Both the position numbers and the translations under genes were made by a program. Shown one piece after another: positions 57,302 to 64,000 of a stretch of DNA of 64,000 bases. A model generated the notes under the pieces. It saw nothing but the letters and a program-made list of their open reading frames with translations. It was not told the origin of the DNA and searched no databases. Source of the stretch: Limimaricola variabilis (GTDB lineage: Bacteria; Pseudomonadota; Alphaproteobacteria; Rhodobacterales; Rhodobacteraceae); the NCBI RefSeq assembly GCF_014195545.1, contig NZ_JACIBX010000009.1:114370-178369 (forward strand), in the 5' to 3' direction. Each line of letters starts with the position of its first letter. Within the stretch, counting starts at the first letter, position 1.

Positions 57302-59119
57302 TCAGGCAAAGGCGCCATGGAGGAACCAGCGCGGCTCGGCCCCGCGCCCGTCGCCCAAGAGACCCTCGCGGTAGAGCCAGAAGCGGCGACCGGTCTGGTC
57401 CTCGATGCGGAAGTAGTCGCGCAGCCGGGTGCCAGGGCGGTCGCGCCACCATTCGGGTGCGATCCGCTCGGGGCCGGCGAAGCGCGCCACGCGCAACCGC
57501 TGGCGCCGCCACAGGAACTGCGCGGGCGGGCCTTCAGGCACGGCGTAGAGCACCTGCACCTCCTCGGGCGGCTCGAACAGCCGCAAGGGGCGATGCAGGC
57601 GCGGCGCGAAGGGGCGGCAGACGGCGTGCAGCGCCGGACGCCAGAGCACCTGCCGCTCGGGGATGTGGCTGGGAGCGGGCAGCGGCCGGGTCAGGGTCTG
57701 CGGCCCGAACCGCGCCGAGAGCCGGTCGATCAGCCGCGCCAGGTCGTCGGCATCCTCCGCCGCATGGTCGAGGCGGCGCTGGCGGTCGGGCAGCACCTCG
57801 GCCACCAGCGCGGCCAGCGTGATCAGGTCGAAGCCGAAGCCCGGATCGAGCCGGTCGAGCCGTCCGTCGAACAGCCGCAGCAGATGATCGGGATCGCGCG
57901 AGGGACGCGAGGTCGCGGCCTGCGCCTGCGCCACCTCGCCATCGGTCCGATAGAGCGCAAGCGCGAGCCGGCGCGCGCCGAAACCTTCGGCAGCTAGCGC
58001 GGCACAGAGGGCACGTGCCAACTCCGGCAGGTGCGGCAGCGGGTCGAGCACCGGCTCCGCCAGCCGGGCCTGTATCGCAAAGCGCGGCGGGTCGTCGGGG
58101 CTGTCGACCGGCTCGGGCGTGCGGCCCGAAAGCTGGTCGAGGCGGAGCAGCGGGTCGGCTTCGGGCAAGCCCGCGCGGAACCGCCGCGCCAGCGACAGGC
58201 GCGGCACGGCGCGCAGCGCGCCGATGGTCGAGAGGCCCAGCCGGTCGAGCGTCCGTATCGTCGCCGGGTCGAGCCGCAGCGCCGCCACGGGCAGCGGATC
58301 GGTGCGGGCGGCCAGCTCCTCGGCGGCGCAGAGGCCAGGTGCGAAGCGCGCCAGCGCCCAAGCGGCGCCGCGGGTCGGCGCGATCGCCGCGCGGCAGGTC
58401 AGGCCAAGCCCCGCGAGCCGCGCCGCGATCTCCTCCAGCATGGCGGCCTCGCCGCCCCAGAGATGGTCCGAGCCGGTGACGTCCATAACCAGCGCGTCGG
58501 TGCCGTCGATGGCGGTCCAGGGGCACCACCGCCGGGCCCAGAGCATGAGCCGATCGAGCGCCGCCCTGTCGCCACGCGGGTCGGCGAATGCGACACGCAG
58601 CTCGGGGCAGATCGCGCGCATGTCCACCAGCCGCGCGCCGGGCGCGATGCCCAGCGCCTGCGCGGCCGGATTCACCGCATGGATCACCGGGCCCTGCGCG
58701 CCTTCGAGCGCGAGCGCGAAGGGAAGGTCATCGGGCGGTGCCTCGTCCCGCCGCAGGGCCTCGCGGCACCAGCGCTCGACCGCGAAGCGGGGGAGATGCA
58801 GCGACAGGATGCGCCGGGCCACGGGGCCGCCATCGTCGGATGCCGTCCCGCCCGTCGCACCGCCGCGCCGGATCTCCGGCGGCGCGGCGGCGGGGCCGGG
58901 TCGCCTTCGCGGGATGCCCACGGGGCTGAAGCTGTCCTCCGGCGCGGCAGGTATCGGCCCGGGGGCGGGCGCGGGCCGGGGCTCCGGCGCGGTGCCGGTT
59001 GCCTGGCGCAAGGCCTCGGCGGCCCGCGCGAGTTGGCGCGGGTTGGCGGCGCAGGGCCGGGCCTTGGCGATATGGGGCGCGCGGAAGGCGAGGACAGGCA
59101 GCTTGTCCCCGCCGGTCAT
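57302..59119 (-). CDS. imuB: ImuB, Y-family-like polymerase accessory protein
   Basis: A 605-residue protein whose Y-family-like body begins at about residue 100 with RRILSLHLPRFAVERW. The polymerase active-site block is degenerate (GTDALVMDVTGSDHLWGG in place of the acidic SIDEAF-type motif). That fits ImuB as a non-catalytic scaffold that links DnaE2 to the beta clamp. The first 100 residues are mostly Pro/Ala/Arg-rich and unlike usual ImuB. GTG 58822 is an alternative start giving a standard-length protein of about 506 residues; ATG 59119 has a GAGAG site upstream. Confidence 0.88.
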   Translation of the reverse strand: MTGGDKLPVLAFRAPHIAKARPCAANPRQLARAAEALRQATGTAPEPRPAPAPGPIPAAPEDSFSPVGIPRRRPGPAAAPPEIRRGGATGGTASDDGGPVARRILSLHLPRFAVERWCREALRRDEAPPDDLPFALALEGAQGPVIHAVNPAAQALGIAPGARLVDMRAICPELRVAFADPRGDRAALDRLMLWARRWCPWTAIDGTDALVMDVTGSDHLWGGEAAMLEEIAARLAGLGLTCRAAIAPTRGAAWALARFAPGLCAAEELAARTDPLPVAALRLDPATIRTLDRLGLSTIGALRAVPRLSLARRFRAGLPEADPLLRLDQLSGRTPEPVDSPDDPPRFAIQARLAEPVLDPLPHLPELARALCAALAAEGFGARRLALALYRTDGEVAQAQAATSRPSRDPDHLLRLFDGRLDRLDPGFGFDLITLAALVAEVLPDRQRRLDHAAEDADDLARLIDRLSARFGPQTLTRPLPAPSHIPERQVLWRPALHAVCRPFAPRLHRPLRLFEPPEEVQVLYAVPEGPPAQFLWRRQRLRVARFAGPERIAPEWWRDRPGTRLRDYFRIEDQTGRRFWLYREGLLGDGRGAEPRWFLHGAFA

Positions 59120-59251
59120 CGTCGTCGTCTCTCTGGCAAGAGGCGCGACCGCTCGGGTCTGTCGAGAGGCGGCGCCGCCGGGGCAGGGCGCATATGCCCC
59201 GCCTCGTCATTCATTCGATAGGCACGCCCTGTCGACCGTCGCGCGGCCGGG

Positions 59252-59917
59252 TCAGGCCGTGGCGCGGGCGGCTTCGGCCGCCTCCATGCCGATGGCGTGA
59301 TCGAAGGCGAGATCGCCGGTCGCGGGGTCATGGCCGGCCACCCAGCGCCCCGGCGCGCGGAACCGGGTGCGGAACAGCTCGGCACTCCATAGCGGCGTGC
59401 CCGGCGCGCGGGCGTCGTCCGGTTCGGGCCGGGCCGGCAGCGAGGAGAGCCGCCAGCGTTCGCGCGCGGCGCTCAGCTCGGGTGGCGCGGCGCGCCGGAT
59501 CAACCAGGCAGGCACCCCATGCGCCTCGGCGCGCAGGGCCAGCCGCTTGGTCGCGGTGAAGTCGACCGCGGGCGCGCTGCCCCAGACCTCGCCGATTACC
59601 GCGCCGAGCGCCGGGCATCCCAGCCCCTGTTCCATTGCCCAGAGCACGTCGATCGCGCGCGAGACCTGCAGGTGCAGCAATTCGCATCCCCCCATCCCGG
59701 GGGGAAAGGGGCGCCCCGTCTCGCGCGCCGAGAGCCGATCCTGTATCCACAGCACCGGTCCGCTGCAGGCGGAAAGATGCGCCAGCGCAAAGGCCGGCGC
59801 GGCTGCGTCCGCCGCGGTTTCGGGAAAGATCTCGGACAAGCTGGGCTGGCGTAGCGCCGGCGCCTTGCGCGGCGTCGTGTCGGGGGCGGGGCATGAGGCG
59901 GGAGGCGACCACGTCAC
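59252..59917 (-). CDS. imuA: ImuA, RecA-like SOS mutagenesis protein
   Basis: A protein of about 221 residues with a degenerate RecA-like core. HLSACSGPVLWIQDRLSARETGR corresponds to the Walker A region without a P-loop lysine, and VSRAIDVLWAMEQGL and FTATKRLALRAEAHG follow. ImuA is required with ImuB and DnaE2 for damage-induced mutagenesis. GTG 59917 has GAGAG upstream; a TTG at 59932 would add five residues but begins only seven bases from the LexA box. The gap to imuB is 132 bp. Confidence 0.85.
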   Translation of the reverse strand: MTWSPPASCPAPDTTPRKAPALRQPSLSEIFPETAADAAAPAFALAHLSACSGPVLWIQDRLSARETGRPFPPGMGGCELLHLQVSRAIDVLWAMEQGLGCPALGAVIGEVWGSAPAVDFTATKRLALRAEAHGVPAWLIRRAAPPELSAARERWRLSSLPARPEPDDARAPGTPLWSAELFRTRFRAPGRWVAGHDPATGDLAFDHAIGMEAAEAARATA

Positions 59918-59938
59918 GGGATCTCTCTGCAAATTTGT

Positions 59939-59953
59939 GTTCCTGTTTTGTTC
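59939..59953 (-). promoter_or_regulatory. LexA (SOS) box of the imuA-imuB-dnaE2 operon
   Basis: GTTC-CTGTTTT-GTTC is a perfect alphaproteobacterial LexA site (GTTC-N7-GTTC), 22-36 bp before the imuA start. It predicts repression by LexA and induction after DNA damage. The divergent peroxidase gene starts 110 bp away on the other side. Confidence 0.85.
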
Positions 59954-60062
59954 TAGTCCTGTCGGGACCTTCCGTCAAATCCTCCGTGCGGCATTGCGCC
60001 GCGCGTGGCGCTGCGGCAACGTCGCCCCTGCGAAGCGGGGGGCTTCGCCCGAGGGGGATCCG

Positions 60063-61394
60063 ATGCGCCGCACCATCCAACGTCTCGCCGCACTGGCGCT
60101 CGTCGCGGCGCCGGCCTGGGTGTGGGCGCAGACATTGCCTGCGCCGCTCGACGACGCGGCCTATGTCGCGGTCGACCCTGAGGCGGCGGCGCTGGGGCGC
60201 CTGCTGTTCTACGACCCGATCCTGTCGGGCAACCGCGAGGTGGCCTGCGCGACCTGCCACCACCCGGCCTTCGGCACCTCGGACGGGCTGTCCCTGCCAT
60301 TGGGCGATGGCGGCCGGGGCCTCGGTCCGGCGCGTGTCGTCGATCCCGGCAACGCGCCAGAGCAGCGGGTGCCCCGCAACTCCCAGGCGCTGTGGAATCT
60401 CGGCGCGCGGGAATACGTCTCGCTGTTCCATGACGGCCGCGTGGAGATCGATGCGGCGCAACCGGGAGGCATGCGCACGCCGCTCGACGCGGACATGCTG
60501 GAGGGGTTCGAATCGATGCTCTCCGCCCAGACCATGTTCCCGGTGCTGAGCCCGGATGAAATGGCCGGGCATTACAGCGAGAACGAGGTGGCGCAGGCGG
60601 TGCGGCTGGGCCAGTTGACCGGGCCGGGCGGCGCCTGGGAGCTGATCGCGCGGCGGGTTGCGGCGATACCGGACTACGCCCGCAGTTTCGAGACGCTCTA
60701 CGATCTCGCGCCCGAGGAGATCGGCTTTACCGACATTTCCAACGTCATCGCCGCCTTCATGGCGCATGAGTTCCGCTCAGACACCAGCCCGTTCGATGCG
60801 CGGCTGCGCGATGGCACGCCGCTCGCCCCCGAGGCCGAGGCGGGTCTGGCGCTGTTCTACGGCGAGGCGGGCTGCACCGAGTGCCATTCCGGCCCGCTTC
60901 AGACCGATCACGGCTTTCACGCCATGGCCGTTCCGCAGCTCGGCCCCGGCAAGGGCGCGCGCTTCGAGACCCATGCCCGCGACGAAGGTCGGTTCCGGGT
61001 GACCGGCCGGGCCGAGGATCTGCATGCCTTCCGCACGCCGAGCCTTCGCAACGTGGCACTGACCGCGCCCTATGGCCATGCCGGGGCACATGCGAGCCTG
61101 CGCAACTTCGTTGCCGACCACCTCGACCCAGCGGCGGCGCTGGGCCGCTACGACCGAGCGCAGGCAGTGCTGCCGGAGATGGACGCGGCGGACTGGCGGA
61201 TCCTCGACGATCCGGCCGAGACGGCGGCGATCGGCGCCGCGGCCACGCGACCGCCGCTCGACCTCGCCCCGGCGCAGATCGACGCGCTGGTGGCCTTTCT
61301 CGAGGCGTTGACCGACCCGGTTGCCAAGGCCGGGCGGCTCGGCATTCCGGAGACGGTGCCGAGCGGGCTGCCAGTGCCAATGCCGATGCCCTGA
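60063..61394 (+). CDS. Dihaem cytochrome c peroxidase / MauG family protein
   Basis: A 443-residue periplasmic protein with a signal peptide (cleavage near residue 22, after VWA) and two c-type haem sites: CATCH at 62-66 and CTECH at 271-275. The family reduces hydrogen peroxide or, like MauG, oxidises protein substrates; the longer interdomain region does not settle which. ATG 60063 follows GAGGGGGATCCG, a good ribosome binding site. The 3' end is overlapped by the Hint-domain frame on the other strand. Confidence 0.9.
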   Translation: MRRTIQRLAALALVAAPAWVWAQTLPAPLDDAAYVAVDPEAAALGRLLFYDPILSGNREVACATCHHPAFGTSDGLSLPLGDGGRGLGPARVVDPGNAPEQRVPRNSQALWNLGAREYVSLFHDGRVEIDAAQPGGMRTPLDADMLEGFESMLSAQTMFPVLSPDEMAGHYSENEVAQAVRLGQLTGPGGAWELIARRVAAIPDYARSFETLYDLAPEEIGFTDISNVIAAFMAHEFRSDTSPFDARLRDGTPLAPEAEAGLALFYGEAGCTECHSGPLQTDHGFHAMAVPQLGPGKGARFETHARDEGRFRVTGRAEDLHAFRTPSLRNVALTAPYGHAGAHASLRNFVADHLDPAAALGRYDRAQAVLPEMDAADWRILDDPAETAAIGAAATRPPLDLAPAQIDALVAFLEALTDPVAKAGRLGIPETVPSGLPVPMPMP

Positions 61395-61885
61395 TCCCGC
61401 GCCGCGCGCCACCGCGCCGTCTCGTGCCAGTCGAGGCAGCGCCGGGCAGAGGCGGCTTTTGCGGCAATGGCCGTCTCCATGATCCGGCCATCGGCCCAGA
61501 TCAGCTCGGCCCGAGGCAGGCGCAGCCGCAGGGCCTGATCCGGCAGCTGCCCCTCGGTCGCGGGCGGATGGCCCAGATGCCCCGCTTCGGCCAGAACTTC
61601 GCTGGTGCCGAACAGCTGCAGGATCAGCGTGCCGCGCAGCAGCAGCCTCTGTCGGGGCAGCAGGGCGGGGCCACCCTCGGGCTGCAGGATCCTGTGCGGA
61701 TCGCAAGACCACCACGACAGCTCGAGCACCGGTTGGAAGCCGTGATCGCGGGTCAGCACCCGGTCGTCGGGCCGCAGCGCCTCGACCCTGCGGGCGCCGC
61801 GTGCCGTGGCGATCCGGGTGCCGGGCAGGAACAGGCCCGGGCGGGCCACGGCCACGGCATCCTCCGGAATAGGCGCCCGCTGCAT
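61148..61885 (-). CDS. Hint-domain protein, C-terminus read through into the peroxidase gene
   Basis: A 245-residue frame. Residues 15-160 are a Hint-like domain: LFLPGTRIATARGARRVEALRPDDRVLTRDHG, then a LSWWSCDP block and a LRLPRAELIWADG stretch. Such proteins are common in Rhodobacteraceae and often secreted. The usual first Cys is Leu18 here. The last 80 residues lie antisense to the peroxidase gene (61148-61394), are rich in Ser/Ala/Arg and look non-coding, so the original end has probably been lost. Confidence 0.7.
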   Translation of the reverse strand: MQRAPIPEDAVAVARPGLFLPGTRIATARGARRVEALRPDDRVLTRDHGFQPVLELSWWSCDPHRILQPEGGPALLPRQRLLLRGTLILQLFGTSEVLAEAGHLGHPPATEGQLPDQALRLRLPRAELIWADGRIMETAIAAKAASARRCLDWHETARWRAARDQGIGIGTGSPLGTVSGMPSRPALATGSVNASRKATSASICAGARSSGGRVAAAPIAAVSAGSSRIRQSAASISGSTACARS

Positions 61886-62029
61886 TTCATTCCCCTCGCG
61901 ATCGGTTCCGTTTTGGAATGAAACCCTTGAGGAAAGGTTACATTAACCCCGGAATTTCCGCGGTTCGGGGCGGAGGAGTGGCGAGAATGCGGCGACGAGG
62001 GGGCGGACGCTACGTCTCGCCCCACGACG

Positions 62030-63226
62030 TCATGTCACGGCGGCGCGGGCGTGGAATTCGGGCCGATCCCAAGAGCCGTCGCGCAGGATCGACGCCATCA
62101 CCTCGACCGCGCGGTCGATGTCGGCTTCGTCAAGATAGAGCGGCGTGATGCCGAAGCGCAGGATGTCGGGCGCCCGGAAATCGCCGATCACGCCCTGCGC
62201 GATCAGCGCCTGCATCACCGCATAGCCCTGCGGATGCCGGAACGAGACCTGGCTGCCACGTCGCGCAGGATCGCGGGGGGTCGCCAGTTCGAGACCGGGG
62301 CAGGCGGCCTCGACGCCCTCGATGAAGCGGTCCGACAGCGCCAGCGAGGCGGCGCGCAGATCCGCCATGTCGACGCCGTCCCAGATGTCGAGCGCGGAGT
62401 CGAGCGCCGCCATGGCCAGCACGGGGGGCGTGCCGACCCGCATCCGGGCGATCGCGGCGCCGGGGCGATAGCTCGGTTCGAAGGCGAAGGGCGCGTCATG
62501 GCCGAGCCAGCCCGACAACGCCGGCCGTACCGCGTCGATCAGCCGGGGCGCCACATGGATGAAGGCCGGCGCGCCGGGGCCGCCATTGAGGAACTTGTAG
62601 GTGCAGCCGACGGCGAAATCGGTGTCGGCAGCAGCGACGTCGACATCGACCGCCCCGGCCGAATGCGCCAGATCCCAGATGGCGAGCGCCCCGGCCTCAT
62701 GCGCACGCGCGATCAGCTTCGGCATGTCGTGACGGCGCCCGGTGCGGTAGTCGACCTCGGTGATCATCATCACCGCGACGTCCTCGTCGATCGCGGCCTC
62801 GACCTCCTCGGGTGCCACCACGCGCAACTCGTGGCCGCGCCCGAGCTGTTCGATCAGCCCCTCGGCCATGTAGATGTCCGACGGGAAATTGCCGCTGTCG
62901 GTCAGGATCACCTTCCGCTCGGGGCGCAATGCCAGCGCCGCCGCCAGCGCCTGATGCACCTTGATCGACAGCGTGTCGCCGAGCACCGTGGTGCCTTCGG
63001 GCGCGCCGATCAGCCGACCGATCCGGTCGCCGAGCGTCGCGGGCTGCGCCATCCAGCCGGCCTTGTTCCAGCCGGTGATCAGCATCTCGCCCCATTCCTC
63101 CGTCATCGCCCGCGCCATGCGCGCCGGCGCCGCCTTGGGCAGCGGGCCGAGCGAATTGCCGTCGAGATAGGTCACGCCCTCGGGCAGCTCGAACAGGGCC
63201 TTGGTGGCCCGGAAATCGGTCGTCAT
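62030..63226 (-). CDS. kynU: Kynureninase
   Basis: A 398-residue PLP enzyme (fold type I). YLDGNSLGPLPKAAP at the N-terminus, DLAHSAGAVDVDVAA with the PLP Asp, and VGCTYKFLNGGPG with the PLP Lys are kynureninase blocks. It cleaves kynurenine to anthranilate and alanine in tryptophan breakdown. ATG 63226 has GGGGAGG seven bases upstream; the frame is open to 63325 without similarity. No other kyn genes are in the window. Confidence 0.94.
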   Translation of the reverse strand: MTTDFRATKALFELPEGVTYLDGNSLGPLPKAAPARMARAMTEEWGEMLITGWNKAGWMAQPATLGDRIGRLIGAPEGTTVLGDTLSIKVHQALAAALALRPERKVILTDSGNFPSDIYMAEGLIEQLGRGHELRVVAPEEVEAAIDEDVAVMMITEVDYRTGRRHDMPKLIARAHEAGALAIWDLAHSAGAVDVDVAAADTDFAVGCTYKFLNGGPGAPAFIHVAPRLIDAVRPALSGWLGHDAPFAFEPSYRPGAAIARMRVGTPPVLAMAALDSALDIWDGVDMADLRAASLALSDRFIEGVEAACPGLELATPRDPARRGSQVSFRHPQGYAVMQALIAQGVIGDFRAPDILRFGITPLYLDEADIDRAVEVMASILRDGSWDRPEFHARAAVT

Positions 63227-63323
63227 GGCATGCCTCCCCGCAAATGTCGCAGATTGATGGCAGCCCGGCTCGATCCGCGCAACAGCGGGTGACAGCGCCC
63301 CGACGGCAAGGCAGAACAATGGC

Positions 63324-63770
63324 ATGTACTGGATCGACTTTCCCCCCGCCTGGACCCTCTACGCGCTGCTTGCCGCCTGGGGGATCTCCGTGCTGGAGCC
63401 CGAATGGCTCGGTTTCGGCATGCATCACGCGGCGCTGGGCATGGTGGTGATCGCGCTGGGCCTCGGGCTGATGCTCTGGGCGAGTGCAGTGATGCTGTGG
63501 CACCGCACCCAGGTCATGCCGCGCCGCGAGGCGGCGACGCTGGTGACCACCGGGCCGTTCCGCTTCTCGCGCAACCCGATCTATCTGGGCGATCTGGTGC
63601 TGCTCACGGGTGGTGCGCTGATCCTCGACGCACCGCTGGCGCTGGTGCTCGTGCCGGTCCTCGCCGCGATCCTGTCGCGCCGCTTCATCCGGCCCGAGGA
63701 GGCGATGTTGCGCGCCAGTTTCGGCCCCGCTTTCGAGGCTTGGTCCGGACGCACACGACGCTGGCTCTGA
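63324..63770 (+). CDS. Isoprenylcysteine carboxyl methyltransferase-like membrane protein
   Basis: A 148-residue membrane protein with three or four hydrophobic segments. TTGPFRFSRNPIYLGDLVLL and the RFIRPEEAMLRASFGPAFEAW end are the SAM-binding motifs of the ICMT/phospholipid N-methyltransferase family. The substrate is unknown. It is divergent from kynU, 97 bp apart. Confidence 0.85.
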   Translation: MYWIDFPPAWTLYALLAAWGISVLEPEWLGFGMHHAALGMVVIALGLGLMLWASAVMLWHRTQVMPRREAATLVTTGPFRFSRNPIYLGDLVLLTGGALILDAPLALVLVPVLAAILSRRFIRPEEAMLRASFGPAFEAWSGRTRRWL

Positions 63771-63872
63771 GGCCTTGTGACCCGGCGGCAGCAAAGTCCT
63801 GCGCCGCCCTTGTGCAACATTCTTTCCCCCGCTACTCCTTCGCCAACGCAGAATGACCGGAGGGGACGTGGC

Positions 63873-64000
63873 GTGAGGATCGGGGCACCGAGGGAACTCC
63901 ATGACGGCGAGGCGCGGGTATCGATGACCCCGTCTTCGGCGCGTGACTTGCAGAAGCTTGGGCACGAGTGCCTGATCGAGGCGGGGGCGGGCCTGGCGGC
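63873..64000 (+). CDS. pntA: NAD(P) transhydrogenase subunit alpha, 5' end
   Basis: GTG 63873, preceded by GGAGGGG, opens a frame running off the window: MRIGAPRELHDGEARVSMTP, then LQKLGHECLIEAGAG. This is the N-terminus of PntA, the NAD(H)-binding subunit of the proton-translocating transhydrogenase. Only 42 residues are visible; pntB should follow outside the window. Confidence 0.85.
   Translation, partial: MRIGAPRELHDGEARVSMTPSSARDLQKLGHECLIEAGAGLA

Noticed and set aside
61912..62029. Small + strand frame between the Hint-domain and kynureninase genes
   Set aside because: It is Arg/Gly-rich, runs into the end of kynU on the other strand and shows no domain. The gap holds nothing I can support.

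Overview
This is a GC-rich, gene-dense chromosomal window from an alphaproteobacterium, almost certainly a member of the Rhodobacteraceae/Paracoccaceae. The evidence is the gene order mraZ-rsmH-ftsL-ftsI-murEF-mraY-murD-ftsW-murGC-DUF2484-murB-ddl-ftsQAZ-lpxC-bamD-recN, an alphaproteobacterial LexA box (GTTC-N7-GTTC) in front of imuA-imuB-dnaE2, aerobic cobaltochelatase genes cobS and cobT, a DUF1127 gene followed by an array of CUCCUCCC-loop small RNAs, and many GTG starts and 4-base ATGA overlaps. I see no prophage, insertion sequence, tRNA, rRNA or CRISPR. Nearly everything is core or soft-core chromosome.

Layout. 1-3.7 kb: a YmdB-type phosphoesterase, an SLC13 transporter and YebC, all on the + strand. 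3.7-5.3 kb (- strand): a DUF1127 gene, an array of 17 hairpins with a conserved loop, then a LysE exporter. 5.6-6.7 kb: the Fe-S scaffold ATPase Mrp. 6.75-7.43 kb: a long regulatory region holding a DnaA box pair, clustered GANTC sites, a 15-bp direct repeat and an UpsM-like leader sRNA ending in a strong intrinsic terminator. 7.4-27.9 kb: the division and cell wall (dcw) cluster, interrupted once by an opposite-strand flavoprotein gene. 28-31.7 kb: lpxC, bamD, recN. 32-43.8 kb: a ClC channel, DUF427, an aminopeptidase P, cobT, an Asp/Glu-racemase-like protein, cobS, an ECF sigma/anti-sigma pair, a J-domain protein, DUF4177 and gatB. 44-53.9 kb: two tandem lytic-transglycosylase-like genes, an acyltransferase, a DJ-1/PfpI protein, pepN, malate synthase G with a GlcG partner, and a PuuD-like amidase. 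54-60 kb: the SOS mutasome imuA-imuB-dnaE2. 60-64 kb: a dihaem peroxidase, a Hint-domain protein, kynureninase, an isoprenylcysteine-methyltransferase-like protein and the start of pntA.

The most striking element is the array at 4367-5108. It has 17 stem-loops, nearly all with the same purine loop on the + strand (CUCCUCCUCCCU on the - strand) but with stems that differ in sequence and keep pairing. Mismatches in the stems are A.C on the + strand and therefore U.G wobbles on the - strand, so the functional RNA is the - strand and is read on from the DUF1127 gene. This matches the CcsR ('cuckoo') small RNAs that follow the DUF1127 gene ccaF1 in Rhodobacter sphaeroides. There I recall four copies; here I count about eight two-hairpin units in alternating types, plus a terminal hairpin with a T-rich tail. 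The loops are anti-Shine-Dalgarno-like, and at least one gene in the window (malate synthase) has a nine-base ribosome binding site fully complementary to them.
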